Shown piece after piece: positions 1 to 6,514 of a DNA stretch of 7,596 nt. The position numbers were made by a program, and so were the translations under genes. Numbering within the stretch: position 1 is the stretch's first letter; each line of letters starts with the position of its first letter. The notes beneath the pieces are model-generated. The model had not been told where the DNA came from, made no database searches, and saw nothing but the letters and a program-made list of their open reading frames with translations. This stretch comes from Planctomycetaceae bacterium (GTDB taxonomy: Bacteria; Planctomycetota; Planctomycetia; Pirellulales; Pirellulaceae), in the NCBI GenBank assembly GCA_003501565.1, contig DNPC01000018.1:1-7596 (forward strand), read 5' to 3'.

Positions 1-1422
1 CTTTTGGCGGGGCTTGCTCTGCTTTCGAATGCTGGTGGTTTTGCGACAGACGCTGCGGGCCAGATGCCGGGGGTAATGTCTGCCGGTTTCATGACTCCCG
101 ATGCACCGATGAGTATGGCCTTCCCAGGTCCAGCGCCTGGTGAAGTTGTTTATGCCGGTGCACGAGGAGCCAGCTGCGATACAGGCAGTTGTGGACCAGG
201 TGGCATGTGTTCTGATCCTTATAGTTGCGGTCCCGGCGGCTGTGGACTAGGCGGGGGCAATGGACCACTACGCGGTATGTTAGGTGGTGCCTGTGGAACG
301 GGTGCCTGCGGCATGGGCGGATGCGGACCTGGCACGGGTTGTTTGTTCAACGGCTGCAACCCAGGCTTGCTCGGTTTCTTAGCTCCTTACAGTGAAGGCG
401 GACGAGCGACGCCACGCTGGTTTGATGTCTATGCTGGCACTCTTGTGCTTCAGCGCGAAGCCAGCTTGAATGGCTTCTTCACGACTGTGCAAGATCCCAT
501 TACAGGTCAATTTGCACGTGACACGTTGATCAGCCGTAACACTGCGAACGGTGATGAAATGCGGACGTCGGACCTGAATCTTAACAAGCTGAGAGCTGGT
601 CTTGAGACCATAGTGGCCCTGCAGACTGGTCCCGGTACGAGTTTAGAAGCTCGCTATTTCGGACTGAACGATTGGAGCGATTCACGTTCACTGGAGGCGG
701 ATCGAAGTCAGCCTCCAACCTTGTTCTCAGCGTTCAGCGAATTCGGGACCAACCCCGTAAACGGTTTTGACGACACCGACCGGAGCTACACGCATACGAT
801 TACCTACGATTCAACGATTCACAACGGCGAAGTCAATTTCCGACGTGCGTACGCACCAGCGGTGGATTGTTTCCAAGGGTCGTTCTTGGCAGGTCTGCGT
901 TACATTGACTTGAATGAGAAATTTCGCTTCGCGACGGTTGGAACTAACAACAATACCTTTGCGTTCAACCAACTCCGATTCTCTAACTTCGATGTTATTG
1001 CACGCAACCGCATGTTCGGTGTTCAAATCGGTGGCGACTTGTGGCTGAACGTTATGCCAGGCCTTAAGATGGGCGTTGAAACCAAGGGTGGTATCCTTGG
1101 AAATCAACACGAAATCGAGCATGTCTTGGTAGCGAACTCGATTGCCAGCGGATTTGAGTCACTTAACGGCGACGAGGCTACTCTGTTGACCGAATTCTCG
1201 GCTACGATGCTCTATCGCCTGAGCTACTCGTGGACGCTCCGCGGTTCTTACAACTTGCTGTACCTAGACAACGTAGCGTTGGCACCGTCCAACTTCAACG
1301 TTCGCGACTACAGCAATGGCGTAGGTGGCGGTGCATTCACTGCTGCACGTGCTCCAACGATCGACGTCGATGGTGAAATTTTCTACCAAGGATTCTCGGT
1401 AGGTGGCGAGTACACCTGGTAG
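1..1422 (+). CDS. Outer-membrane beta-barrel protein, BBP7-like (5' end outside window)
   Basis: The frame is open from base 1, and the first visible residues (two Leu, then AGLALLSNAGGFA) look like the hydrophobic core of a signal peptide, so the true start is probably upstream of the window. A TTG at base 4 is the first possible start inside it. Counting from that TTG, residues 20-55 are Pro/Gly/Met-rich. Residues 58-118 are Gly/Cys-rich with ten cysteines (58, 63, 69, 75, 80, 97, 102, 107, 113, 118). From about residue 135 to 472 the chain has alternating polar/hydrophobic strands with many Asn, Asp and aromatic residues, ending in GGEYTW. An aromatic last residue is typical of outer-membrane barrels. 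The pattern fits the planctomycete BBP7 putative porin family, which I recognised by eye rather than by alignment. The likely location is the outer membrane. A pore role is family inference only, and a structural or adhesive role is possible. A hairpin terminator follows, so no downstream partner is implied. Confidence 0.8.
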   Translation, partial: LLAGLALLSNAGGFATDAAGQMPGVMSAGFMTPDAPMSMAFPGPAPGEVVYAGARGASCDTGSCGPGGMCSDPYSCGPGGCGLGGGNGPLRGMLGGACGTGACGMGGCGPGTGCLFNGCNPGLLGFLAPYSEGGRATPRWFDVYAGTLVLQREASLNGFFTTVQDPITGQFARDTLISRNTANGDEMRTSDLNLNKLRAGLETIVALQTGPGTSLEARYFGLNDWSDSRSLEADRSQPPTLFSAFSEFGTNPVNGFDDTDRSYTHTITYDSTIHNGEVNFRRAYAPAVDCFQGSFLAGLRYIDLNEKFRFATVGTNNNTFAFNQLRFSNFDVIARNRMFGVQIGGDLWLNVMPGLKMGVETKGGILGNQHEIEHVLVANSIASGFESLNGDEATLLTEFSATMLYRLSYSWTLRGSYNLLYLDNVALAPSNFNVRDYSNGVGGGAFTAARAPTIDVDGEIFYQGFSVGGEYTW

Positions 1423-1445
1423 AAGTCACACATCCGAAAACTCAC

Positions 1446-1477
1446 GGAAGCCAGTCGGTGAAAGCGGACTGGCTTTC
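1446..1477 (+). terminator. Hairpin terminator after the barrel-protein gene
   Basis: AAGCCAGTC at 1448-1456 pairs perfectly with GACTGGCTT at 1467-1475. A G-T wobble and a G-C pair extend the stem to 11 bp, with a 10-nt loop. It begins 24 nt after the stop codon. The downstream T run is short and interrupted (TTTCGTT), so intrinsic termination may be inefficient or factor-assisted. Confidence 0.7.
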
Positions 1478-1519
1478 GTTATGCGCTAGTCAAACTGCCT
1501 GTTTCCACCCGTTCGCGAT

Positions 1520-1553
1520 CAGCCTGCATAACTCTTCAGCCTGCATAACTCTT
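1520..1553. repeat. Tandem duplication, two 17-bp copies
   Basis: CAGCCTGCATAACTCTT occurs at 1520-1536 and again, identical and directly adjacent, at 1537-1553. A third copy is not present; only three further bases match. It lies in non-coding sequence just downstream of the barrel-gene terminator. This is probably a recent slippage duplication, and no function is evident. Confidence 0.85.
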
Positions 1554-1730
1554 CAGGCGGAACTCGCTGACGTCCCAGAGGCCGAAGGCTTAGTTTGGGG
1601 TTATCGCGCCAGAGAGAGAGCCCTCAAGTTGCAGTATCGGCACGCTTGACCACCCTGGCAGCCCCGTGAGATCTTTCACCGCACTTTCGCGGGCAGTCGC
1701 CCCGCGATTAGTCGTGACGGCAAGTAGCAC

Positions 1731-1829
1731 GATTGCGAATTTCGCGCGTGGCAATCTCTCTTGGATTTATGCTACTGCGAGGCTAAGTGCAGAGTGCGCA
1801 GTATTGCGATACGTCTCATGTGATCGCAA
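1731..1829. repeat. Cluster of three inverted repeats, possible structured RNA or operator
   Basis: Three perfect short inverted repeats follow each other. GATTGC (1731-1736) pairs with GCAATC (1751-1756). TACTGCG (1773-1779) pairs with CGCAGTA (1797-1803). TTGCGAT (1804-1810) pairs with ATCGCAA (1823-1829). The second and third hairpins abut with no base between them. Loops are 14, 17 and 12 nt. Each stem alone could arise by chance in about 700 bp; the back-to-back arrangement is what draws attention. No known riboswitch or RNA family was recognised. Confidence 0.3.
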
Positions 1830-1948
1830 CCAACGACGAAGGTTCTTCTCAGGCTTCGGCATCTGTATTCGGGATCCCTTACGATCTTCAGCCCGGGGCC
1901 GGAACGGTATCATGCAAGTAGCGTTGCAAGAGAAGCGGCTCTACACTT

Positions 1949-1981
1949 TTTAGTAGGCATGGTAGAGTCGCTGCTACTAAA
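1949..1981. repeat. Inverted repeat, 8-bp arms
   Basis: TTTAGTAG (1949-1956) and CTACTAAA (1974-1981) are perfect reverse complements around a 17-nt loop. Two more pairs are possible with one bulged G. There is no T run after it on the plus strand, so it is a poor terminator in that direction. It could be an operator or a stem in a leader transcript of the receiver gene 170 bp downstream. Confidence 0.35.
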
Positions 1982-2014
1982 CAGGTGGCTTTCTGCATGA
2001 TTGTGCCGTGAGTT

Positions 2015-2062
2015 TGCGGCAAGCCGCAGCGGGAGAGTGTTTAGCTCGCGACGGATATCGCG
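2015..2062. repeat. Two small GC-rich palindromes upstream of the receiver gene
   Basis: TGCGGC AA GCCGCA (2015-2028) is a perfect palindrome that can fold as a five-pair stem with a four-base loop. CGCGA (2047-2051) pairs with TCGCG (2058-2062) around a 6-nt loop. Both lie within 140 bp of the receiver start codon. They may be regulatory or simply reflect a GC-rich spacer. Confidence 0.3.
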
Positions 2063-2150
2063 CAAAATTGTCGTTTCATCATTGGAAGTTCAACCTAGGC
2101 GGAGATGCTCGCTCCGTCTGGGTGATCGGCTCTCGAATTCGGACAAGTGG

Positions 2151-2528
2151 ATGGCCTTCGAAGGGAAGACGATTGTCTTAGTGGACGACAACAAGAATGC
2201 ATGCCAGCTGCTTGACATGGTTCTCTCCAAATGCGGCTTTAACGTCATGCAAGCCCACGACGGCCAATCCGGGTTGGAATTGATCCGAAAGCAACGTCCA
2301 GAATTTGCGATCATCGACATCGGGCTGCCGGTAATTGATGGCATCGAAGTCGTTCGATCGGTAAAAGAAGACGGCTCGGAGGCAACATTTTGTGTAGCGC
2401 TAACCGGCAACGTCACAGAGGGTGGCAAACGAGAAGCCTTGGAGGCTGGCTTTGACGCGCATTTTCTTAAGCCAATAAAGCCGTCAGTGCTTGCAAGTTT
2501 CATACTTGAGCAATCTGCCAATGACTGA
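2151..2528 (+). CDS. Stand-alone response-regulator receiver (CheY-like) protein
   Basis: This 125-residue protein is a single REC domain. It has the acidic pair D12-D13 after a hydrophobic first strand (TIVLVDD). The likely phosphoacceptor is D56 in AIIDIGLP, the switch Thr is T85 (ALTG), and the conserved lysine is K107 in FLKP. All catalytic positions are intact and there is no DNA-binding or enzymatic output domain. Receivers of this kind accept a phosphoryl group from a histidine kinase or phosphotransfer protein and act by protein contact. The sequence style (IGLPVIDG, EAGFDAHFLKP) resembles receivers of hybrid histidine kinases. The frame continues upstream to a TTG at 2001, but those 50 codons are Arg/Ser-rich with no domain, so the ATG next to the receiver fold is preferred; its ribosome-binding site is weak. 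No kinase gene is in the window, so it is an orphan here. The zinc-ribbon gene converges on it, with 65 bp between the stop codons. Confidence 0.88.
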   Translation: MAFEGKTIVLVDDNKNACQLLDMVLSKCGFNVMQAHDGQSGLELIRKQRPEFAIIDIGLPVIDGIEVVRSVKEDGSEATFCVALTGNVTEGGKREALEAGFDAHFLKPIKPSVLASFILEQSAND

Positions 2529-2593
2529 TTTTCAGAGTTGCGTCTGGTTTGTCTTGTAGCCGGTGGGGCGAACGCAGGTGTGATAGAGTTGGG

Positions 2594-2848
2594 CTACATT
2601 TTGTTTACTGACATCAGATTCAAAAGTAGCTTTGCAACCATCCCGATTAGCAATAGTACGGCAACGACGACTACCCAGGGAGCTGGCCTGGTTGATGCAG
2701 CAACCTGAAAGGCGCCGCAGGCTGGACAAATTTCCGCATCTTCATGTATCCACTGCCCGCAATCGACGCACTGCTTCTGATCTGCTTCTAGGTCTTCGTC
2801 GACGGAGTCTGGTAGATCTTCGTCTTCCGGATCGTATTCTGAATACAA
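2594..2848 (-). CDS. Small acidic zinc-ribbon protein with C-terminal membrane anchor
   Basis: From the TTG at 2848 the product is 84 residues. Residues 1-23 are strongly acidic, with twelve Asp/Glu. Residues 27-45 form a zinc ribbon with two CxxC knuckles (C27/C30 and C41/C44, the second as CPACG). Residues 58-78 are a single hydrophobic segment (WVVVVAVLLLIGMVAKLLLNL), followed by a short tail. The layout suggests a tail-anchored protein with its metal site in the cytoplasm. I have the impression that similar small zinc-ribbon membrane proteins are common in Planctomycetes, with no defined role. The frame stays open upstream to an ATG at 3004, which would give 136 residues. I prefer the TTG because AGGGAG lies 7 nt before it and the 52 extra residues lack domain character. 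It is transcribed divergently from the oxidoreductase gene. The reading frame is secure; the start is moderately sure and the function unknown. Confidence 0.72.
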   Translation of the reverse strand: MYSEYDPEDEDLPDSVDEDLEADQKQCVDCGQWIHEDAEICPACGAFQVAASTRPAPWVVVVAVLLLIGMVAKLLLNLMSVNKM

Positions 2849-3058
2849 CCTAATTCTCCCTGATTGGTCTGGAAATTCGGCTATCTTGTGTAGGCCGAAA
2901 TGATCGTGCAGACACAATTTGGTTTGGGTACAATCTAACTTCTTCACGCGAAAGAGCCTAGCTTTCGCCCACCTTAACCCGCCCCTCCCGCCGTTGCTTC
3001 GCATGTGTTTGCGAGCTGACGCTTCTTCTGACTTAAGTCGTTACAGGAAACATCGAAT
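2849..3058. other. Divergent intergenic region between the zinc-ribbon and oxidoreductase genes
   Basis: If the zinc-ribbon gene starts at 2848, this 210-bp stretch must hold both outward promoters. I saw no clear sigma-70 hexamer pair and no strong inverted repeat. If the longer zinc-ribbon frame from 3004 is real, most of this stretch is coding instead. Confidence 0.45.
2856..2861 (-). promoter_or_regulatory. Ribosome-binding site that favours the TTG start of the zinc-ribbon gene
   Basis: On the minus strand AGGGAG lies 7 nt before the TTG at 2848. It is one of the best Shine-Dalgarno matches in the window, and it decides the start against the upstream ATG at 3004. Confidence 0.6.
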
Positions 3059-4450
3059 ATGAGCAAGAATTCCACTTCAGCGGAACGATCGAAAACCAAC
3101 GCGTACAATTCTCGTCGTAAGTTCTTGCAAGCCACCGCTGCCGCTGCAACAGTTCCCTATTTCTATTCTTCGCCAAAGACGCTTGCTCAGGAAACTGCCT
3201 CGGCCAACGATCGAATGTCAATTGGTGTGATTGGCTCTGGTGGAATGGCAAACGGCAACATGAACGCCGCTAAGCAGTGGGTGAACGTGGTAGCGATTGC
3301 CGATGTCGATTCCGAAAGAGCCGAATCATCCAATCAGCGGATGAGTGGTGGTAAGGCGGATGTTTACGAAGACTATCGACACATCCTGGAACGTGATGAT
3401 ATTGATTGTTTGCATATCGCTACACCAGATCACTGGCATACCAAGCCGCTCGTGGAAGCGATGCGAGCTGGTAAAGATATTTACTGCGAAAAGCCGCTAA
3501 CGCTGACGATTGATGAAGGAAAGCTGATTCGAAAGGTTCAGAAAGAGACGGGCAGGATAGTCCAAGTAGGGACCCAACAACGCAGCACGTTCAATCTATT
3601 CGTCAAAGCGATGGCGCTCGTCAACGAAGGGCGATTGGGCAAAATCACTAGCGTTTCAGCTGCAATTGGCGGGGCGCCTGCCAGCCCTATGATCCCTGTC
3701 GTAGATGCGCCCAAGAACCTCAATTGGGACCGATGGTTGGGACCTGCTCCCGCTGTCGACTACCGCAATTTGCCGGTGGAAGGAAAACGCGCTCACACCA
3801 ACTGCCACTACGAATTCCGCTGGTGGTATGAGTACTCGGGCGGAAAGTTAACCGACTGGGGTGCCCACCACGTTGACATTTGCAATTGGGCGTTGAAGCT
3901 CAACGGACTCAAGGAGGGCCCGACCTCAATTATGGGGACGTCCGAACATCCTGTTGACTTCAAGGATGGAGTGCCCCAGCAAATTGATCGTTACAACACC
4001 GCCACGGCATTTAACTTCACCGTTAACTACCCCGGCGACGTAAAGATGACGATCCGTCACGATACGCGGAACGGTGTATTGATCGAAGGCACCGAGGGCA
4101 AGATTTTCGTCAATCGCGGTAGCCTGAATGGCAAACCAGTCGAAGATCTCAAGGACAACCCATTGCCGGAGGACGCGATATCAAAGGTTTACAAAGGGTT
4201 GCCAATGGAAGGCAATGAACGCAAAGCCCATTGGGCAAACTTCTTGCACTGTGTACGTGAGCGAAAAGAGCCCATTTCTGATGTGCATTCACACATGGAA
4301 ATGCTTAATGTCTGTCACTTGGCAGGGATCTCTGCCCGACTGGACCGCTCACTGAAGTGGGATGATAAGGCAGAGCAGATTGTTGGCGACGACCAAGCCA
4401 ACGCGATGCTCGGGCGGCCGTATCGAGATGGGTACGAGATCGAGGGCTAA
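3059..4450 (+). CDS. Tat-exported Gfo/Idh/MocA-family oxidoreductase
   Basis: The 463-residue product begins with a twin-arginine signal: SRRKFLQA at residues 18-25, then a hydrophobic Ala-rich stretch to about 35. Cleavage may lie near A43. The mature part starts with a Rossmann NAD(P)-binding fold (GVIGSGGMA, 56-64), with D82 (ADVD) ending the second strand. EKPL at 144-147 carries the family's conserved Lys145. The C-terminal dehydrogenase-like domain includes DWGAH at 266-270, matching the DxxxH catalytic pattern of inositol-type dehydrogenases. Such enzymes oxidise or reduce sugars and related polyols with a tightly held nicotinamide cofactor; the substrate cannot be told from sequence. 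Tat export means it folds with cofactor in the cytoplasm and acts outside the inner membrane. The start is supported by AGGA at 3045-3048, 10 nt before the ATG. It appears to be a single-gene unit, converging on the Tad-like cluster with only 23 bp between stop codons. A glycosidase of the GH109 type is a less likely alternative. Confidence 0.92.
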   Translation: MSKNSTSAERSKTNAYNSRRKFLQATAAAATVPYFYSSPKTLAQETASANDRMSIGVIGSGGMANGNMNAAKQWVNVVAIADVDSERAESSNQRMSGGKADVYEDYRHILERDDIDCLHIATPDHWHTKPLVEAMRAGKDIYCEKPLTLTIDEGKLIRKVQKETGRIVQVGTQQRSTFNLFVKAMALVNEGRLGKITSVSAAIGGAPASPMIPVVDAPKNLNWDRWLGPAPAVDYRNLPVEGKRAHTNCHYEFRWWYEYSGGKLTDWGAHHVDICNWALKLNGLKEGPTSIMGTSEHPVDFKDGVPQQIDRYNTATAFNFTVNYPGDVKMTIRHDTRNGVLIEGTEGKIFVNRGSLNGKPVEDLKDNPLPEDAISKVYKGLPMEGNERKAHWANFLHCVRERKEPISDVHSHMEMLNVCHLAGISARLDRSLKWDDKAEQIVGDDQANAMLGRPYRDGYEIEG

Positions 4451-4473
4451 ACCACGCAGGGTTGATAGCGCTA

Positions 4474-4878
4474 TTATTCGCGGGTCAATGTGCAAGTTCG
4501 ATTGACAACAAAGCCAAAGATGAACCGTGGTGCAAGTAGCGTGTTTTGGTTGTACGGTACTGTGATCTGCATCGATATTTGTTGGGATGCAGTTTGCAGT
4601 GACCCTGGGGTAATGCTGATTTGAGCACCTCTGACCTTGGATAGCTCTAGCAACTGCTCAGCCGCAGTGACGGCCTCACTTGCGGTTGCACCGGGAACGA
4701 TCCCTACTCGGGCTCCTTCGTATGCGGCAGATTCCGTGACGTGGACGACCATATTCGCGTGGCACAGCTCGATCGAGGCGAATACGAATAGAAACAGAAT
4801 CGGCAGTGTGAACGCGAATTCGATCGCGAGCGCACCGCTTCGCATTTCCTGGTTTCGGCTTAGGCGTTTGAAATGCAT
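4474..4878 (-). CDS. TadE-like pseudopilin, last gene of the cluster
   Basis: The 134-residue product has a short basic N-terminus, then SGALAIEFAFTLP (14-26) leading into a hydrophobic helix to about residue 38. It continues with a polar periplasmic part containing the TadE-type stretch ESAAYEGARVG (49-59). Glu20 is at +5 relative to a possible prepilin-type cleavage after G15, as in type IV prepilins and TadE/TadF pseudopilins. The protein is probably an inner-membrane-anchored minor pilin-like subunit. The start ATG is preceded by AGGG, 7 nt away, which overlaps the stop codon of the TadG-like gene; the gap between the two genes is 9 bp. Translation is therefore probably coupled. It is the second TadE-like protein of the cluster and differs clearly from the first in its periplasmic part. 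Confidence in the family is high; its exact role in assembly is unknown. Confidence 0.87.
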   Translation of the reverse strand: MHFKRLSRNQEMRSGALAIEFAFTLPILFLFVFASIELCHANMVVHVTESAAYEGARVGIVPGATASEAVTAAEQLLELSKVRGAQISITPGSLQTASQQISMQITVPYNQNTLLAPRFIFGFVVNRTCTLTRE

Positions 4879-4885
4879 CTGGCAG

Positions 4886-4889
4886 CCCT
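4886..4889 (-). promoter_or_regulatory. Ribosome-binding site overlapping the TadG-like stop codon
   Basis: On the minus strand the bases TAGGG combine the TAG stop of the TadG-like gene (4890-4888) with AGGG, which lies 7 nt before the ATG at 4878. This points to translational coupling of the two genes. Confidence 0.6.
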
Positions 4890-5979
4890 ATTCGATGATT
4901 GTCACTGTAATTGTTCGCGCGATCTCTCGGAACGCAGCCGCCAGGTCAGTCGAATTGGCCGCATGTAAATGCGTCCCAGAGGGAGTTTGGTCGGCGACCT
5001 GCTGCATCAATTGTTGGTCTGCACCACTTCCAAATGTCAGTGCATGGACGGTTTGGCCACTACTCTGGACGGTCGACATCGCGGTCATTGGGTCGATTCC
5101 GCGGTTGTGGTTGCCGTCAGTCATGAGAACAATTGTCTTTGAGGCGAACGGTCTCGCGTTGGCATCATTTAGCAGTGAATCGCTTCCGGTCAGCAGCCCT
5201 TCGCCGATAGCGGTGTAACCAGACGGGCTCAGCCCGTCTACGATGTTCTGTACTGACGTAAAGTCGTTGGTTAGGTCAACCCGCTTTGTCGAGGTTGTTG
5301 CGTAGGTCGACAGTGAGACGAGAGAGTCAGGTGCGTTGTCGCGTATTTCGGTGAGGAAGACATCGACGGCGGTCTTGAGAGCGTCAATGCGTTGAACACC
5401 ATTTTGATCCTGTGAACTCATTGACCCGGAGACGTCGAGAACGAGCGCAATGTCACGGACGCTGGCCATTGCAGAAGCGGTCTTGGTCGGTTCGAAACTC
5501 TGGATACCAAACAGCTTCGCAAAGAATAGATTTACCGGCCCGTCTGAATGAGAGCTAGTCCGACCAGCAGTCACGCGGACCGCAGTCGGAGTCTGGGCCG
5601 CCGGGTCGAAGACGAATCGACCATTGGCAACCAAGTTTGCAACTCCGCCAATTTGAACGTCTTGATTTCTAAGCGTAAGTGGTTGACCGGCAACTCGGTT
5701 TTGACTCGCAATCAGGATTGCTGCTTGGCGAGCTGCGTCAGGATCTTGGGTGCGAGCCAACGTTTCGCTGCCGGCTTGTGCGGCCGCATCCGTTGCGGTT
5801 CGCAATTCGGCACGGACCAAGTGCATGTAGGCCACGTCGACAGTGAATACGGCACCGACAAGTAGAATGACCAACATCAGAGCGACCATGATCATCATGG
5901 CACCTGGGCGGTAGACACCTTGCAAGCGGCGCGAGGAGATTCGTGGGCTGTTCCGGTCGCATCGAAGTTGATAACTCAT
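4888..5979 (-). CDS. TadG-like protein with von Willebrand A domain
   Basis: The 363-residue product has a basic N-terminus (1-25), one membrane helix at about 27-47, then a TadG-like stretch (VRAELRTATDAAAQAGSE, 55-72). A beta-rich linker to about 170 leads into a VWA domain (about 176-355). The metal-ion-dependent adhesion site is complete: DVSGS at 182-186, T256 in SGYTAIGEGL, and D288 in LMTDGNH. VWA domains with this site bind protein ligands through Mg2+ or similar. TadG proteins are anchored in the inner membrane, with the bulk outside the cytoplasm, and belong to Flp/Tad pilus loci. The start ATG is preceded by AAGGAG 11 nt upstream, inside the last codons of the TadE-like gene, and the two genes are 8 bp apart. 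It is flanked by TadE-like genes on both sides, which strongly supports the Tad assignment. A surface adhesion or envelope-scaffold role is inference; no Tad motor genes are in the window. Confidence 0.93.
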   Translation of the reverse strand: MSYQLRCDRNSPRISSRRLQGVYRPGAMMIMVALMLVILLVGAVFTVDVAYMHLVRAELRTATDAAAQAGSETLARTQDPDAARQAAILIASQNRVAGQPLTLRNQDVQIGGVANLVANGRFVFDPAAQTPTAVRVTAGRTSSHSDGPVNLFFAKLFGIQSFEPTKTASAMASVRDIALVLDVSGSMSSQDQNGVQRIDALKTAVDVFLTEIRDNAPDSLVSLSTYATTSTKRVDLTNDFTSVQNIVDGLSPSGYTAIGEGLLTGSDSLLNDANARPFASKTIVLMTDGNHNRGIDPMTAMSTVQSSGQTVHALTFGSGADQQLMQQVADQTPSGTHLHAANSTDLAAAFREIARTITVTIIE

Positions 5980-5987
5980 CGGCTGGC

Positions 5988-6434
5988 TTACTCCTTGAGC
6001 ATGGTTGCTTCCGCCTCGATTGTCAGATCATTGAACGCACTAATGAACCGCGTCACACTGCGTTCGTTGCCATTGACCGAGATGCGGACGGTAAACTGGG
6101 TGCCGGGCAGCAAGAGAGCAGGGTCGCTTGGAATGAACTGAACCTGGCCTGAAGTGATGTTTCGAGCAGTCAGGACCTCTTGGGCACGAAGACTGGCACT
6201 TGGCATTTCGCCGTTTCTGTCAGCGAGTTCTTTGGCACATTCGTACGCTGCCTGAACGGCTGCCTGCCGCAAGAATATTTTGCCCGTTCCTTCAATAGAT
6301 CCAAGCGTCAAGATCGCAAGTAGCGGCAGGCATACAGCCAATTCGACAACAGCCCCACCGCGGCGGCGCTTACTCGCGGTACGGACACGTCCTGGATTGG
6401 CGTCTCGAATTCGAGAGTATGTGATTTTTGGCAT
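5988..6434 (-). CDS. TadE-like pseudopilin, second gene of the cluster
   Basis: The preferred ATG at 6434 gives 148 residues. A basic N-terminus (SKRRR, 21-25) precedes GGAVVELAVCLP (26-37) and a hydrophobic helix to about residue 47. Then comes the TadE-like RQAAVQAAYECAKELADR (56-73) and a beta-rich extracytoplasmic part. Glu31 sits at +5 if cleavage follows G26, matching the prepilin-like signal of TadE/TadF. The frame extends upstream to TTG codons near 6506, but that 24-residue extension is Pro/Ala-rich, has no ribosome-binding site and would put a tail before the basic region, so the ATG is chosen, although its own ribosome-binding site is also poor. It lies 80 bp after the HAMP-like gene and 8 bp before the TadG-like gene. 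It is probably an envelope-anchored pseudopilin working with the neighbouring TadG-like and TadE-like proteins. Confidence 0.86.
   Translation of the reverse strand: MPKITYSRIRDANPGRVRTASKRRRGGAVVELAVCLPLLAILTLGSIEGTGKIFLRQAAVQAAYECAKELADRNGEMPSASLRAQEVLTARNITSGQVQFIPSDPALLLPGTQFTVRISVNGNERSVTRFISAFNDLTIEAEATMLKE
5991..5996 (-). promoter_or_regulatory. Ribosome-binding site of the TadG-like gene inside the upstream gene's end
   Basis: AAGGAG on the minus strand forms part of the last codons of the TadE-like gene and ends immediately before its TAA stop. It is 11 nt from the ATG at 5979. The spacing is slightly long but the match is strong, and it supports coupled translation. Confidence 0.65.
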
Positions 6435-6514
6435 GCTAGTTTTCTTGGGCGAAGGCAGCGGGGCAGCGGCCTGGCGAAAACACAGAGAGTCTGCTGTCCA
6501 CAACAACTAGGTGG

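Larger units (their letters stand above)
1478..2150. other. Long intergenic region without a convincing gene
   Basis: About 670 bp separate the terminator from the receiver-domain gene. Short open frames exist (about 1458-1649 and 1666-1953 on the plus strand). Their translations are rich in Arg, Ser and Cys with no domain, no membrane segment and no ribosome-binding site, and the first would begin inside the terminator hairpin, so I do not call them. The region holds a 17-bp tandem duplication and several short inverted repeats, described separately. It must contain the promoter of the receiver gene if that gene is transcribed alone, but I could not identify a convincing -35/-10 pair. Confidence 0.6.

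Noticed and set aside
1913..1924. 12-bp match TGCAAGTAGCGT shared with 4531-4542
   Set aside because: A few 12-bp matches are expected by chance in a window of this size, and one copy lies inside a TadE-like coding sequence.
1458..1953. Plus-strand open frames of 63 and 95 codons in the gap after the barrel gene
   Set aside because: The first would start inside the terminator hairpin. Both lack a ribosome-binding site, any domain or a membrane segment, and their composition looks like random translation.
2001..2150. A 50-residue N-terminal extension of the receiver protein from a TTG
   Set aside because: The extension is Arg/Ser-rich without a recognisable fold, whereas the ATG at 2151 starts right before the first strand of the receiver domain.
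2849..3004. Longer N-terminus of the zinc-ribbon protein from the ATG at 3004
   Set aside because: No domain character is visible, and the TTG at 2848 has a much better ribosome-binding site. It remains possible.
4465..4474. ATAGCGCTAT palindrome between the oxidoreductase and the last TadE-like gene, as a bidirectional terminator
   Set aside because: It leaves only three base pairs once a loop is allowed, and there is no T run on either side.
4637..6152. Plus-strand open frames opposite the TadE/TadG-like genes
   Set aside because: They are mirror frames of well-supported minus-strand genes and have no domain of their own.
6454..6469. Tandem GGCAGCGG GGCAGCGG between the HAMP-like and TadE-like genes
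   Set aside because: Two 8-bp copies in GC-rich sequence are too short to mean much.
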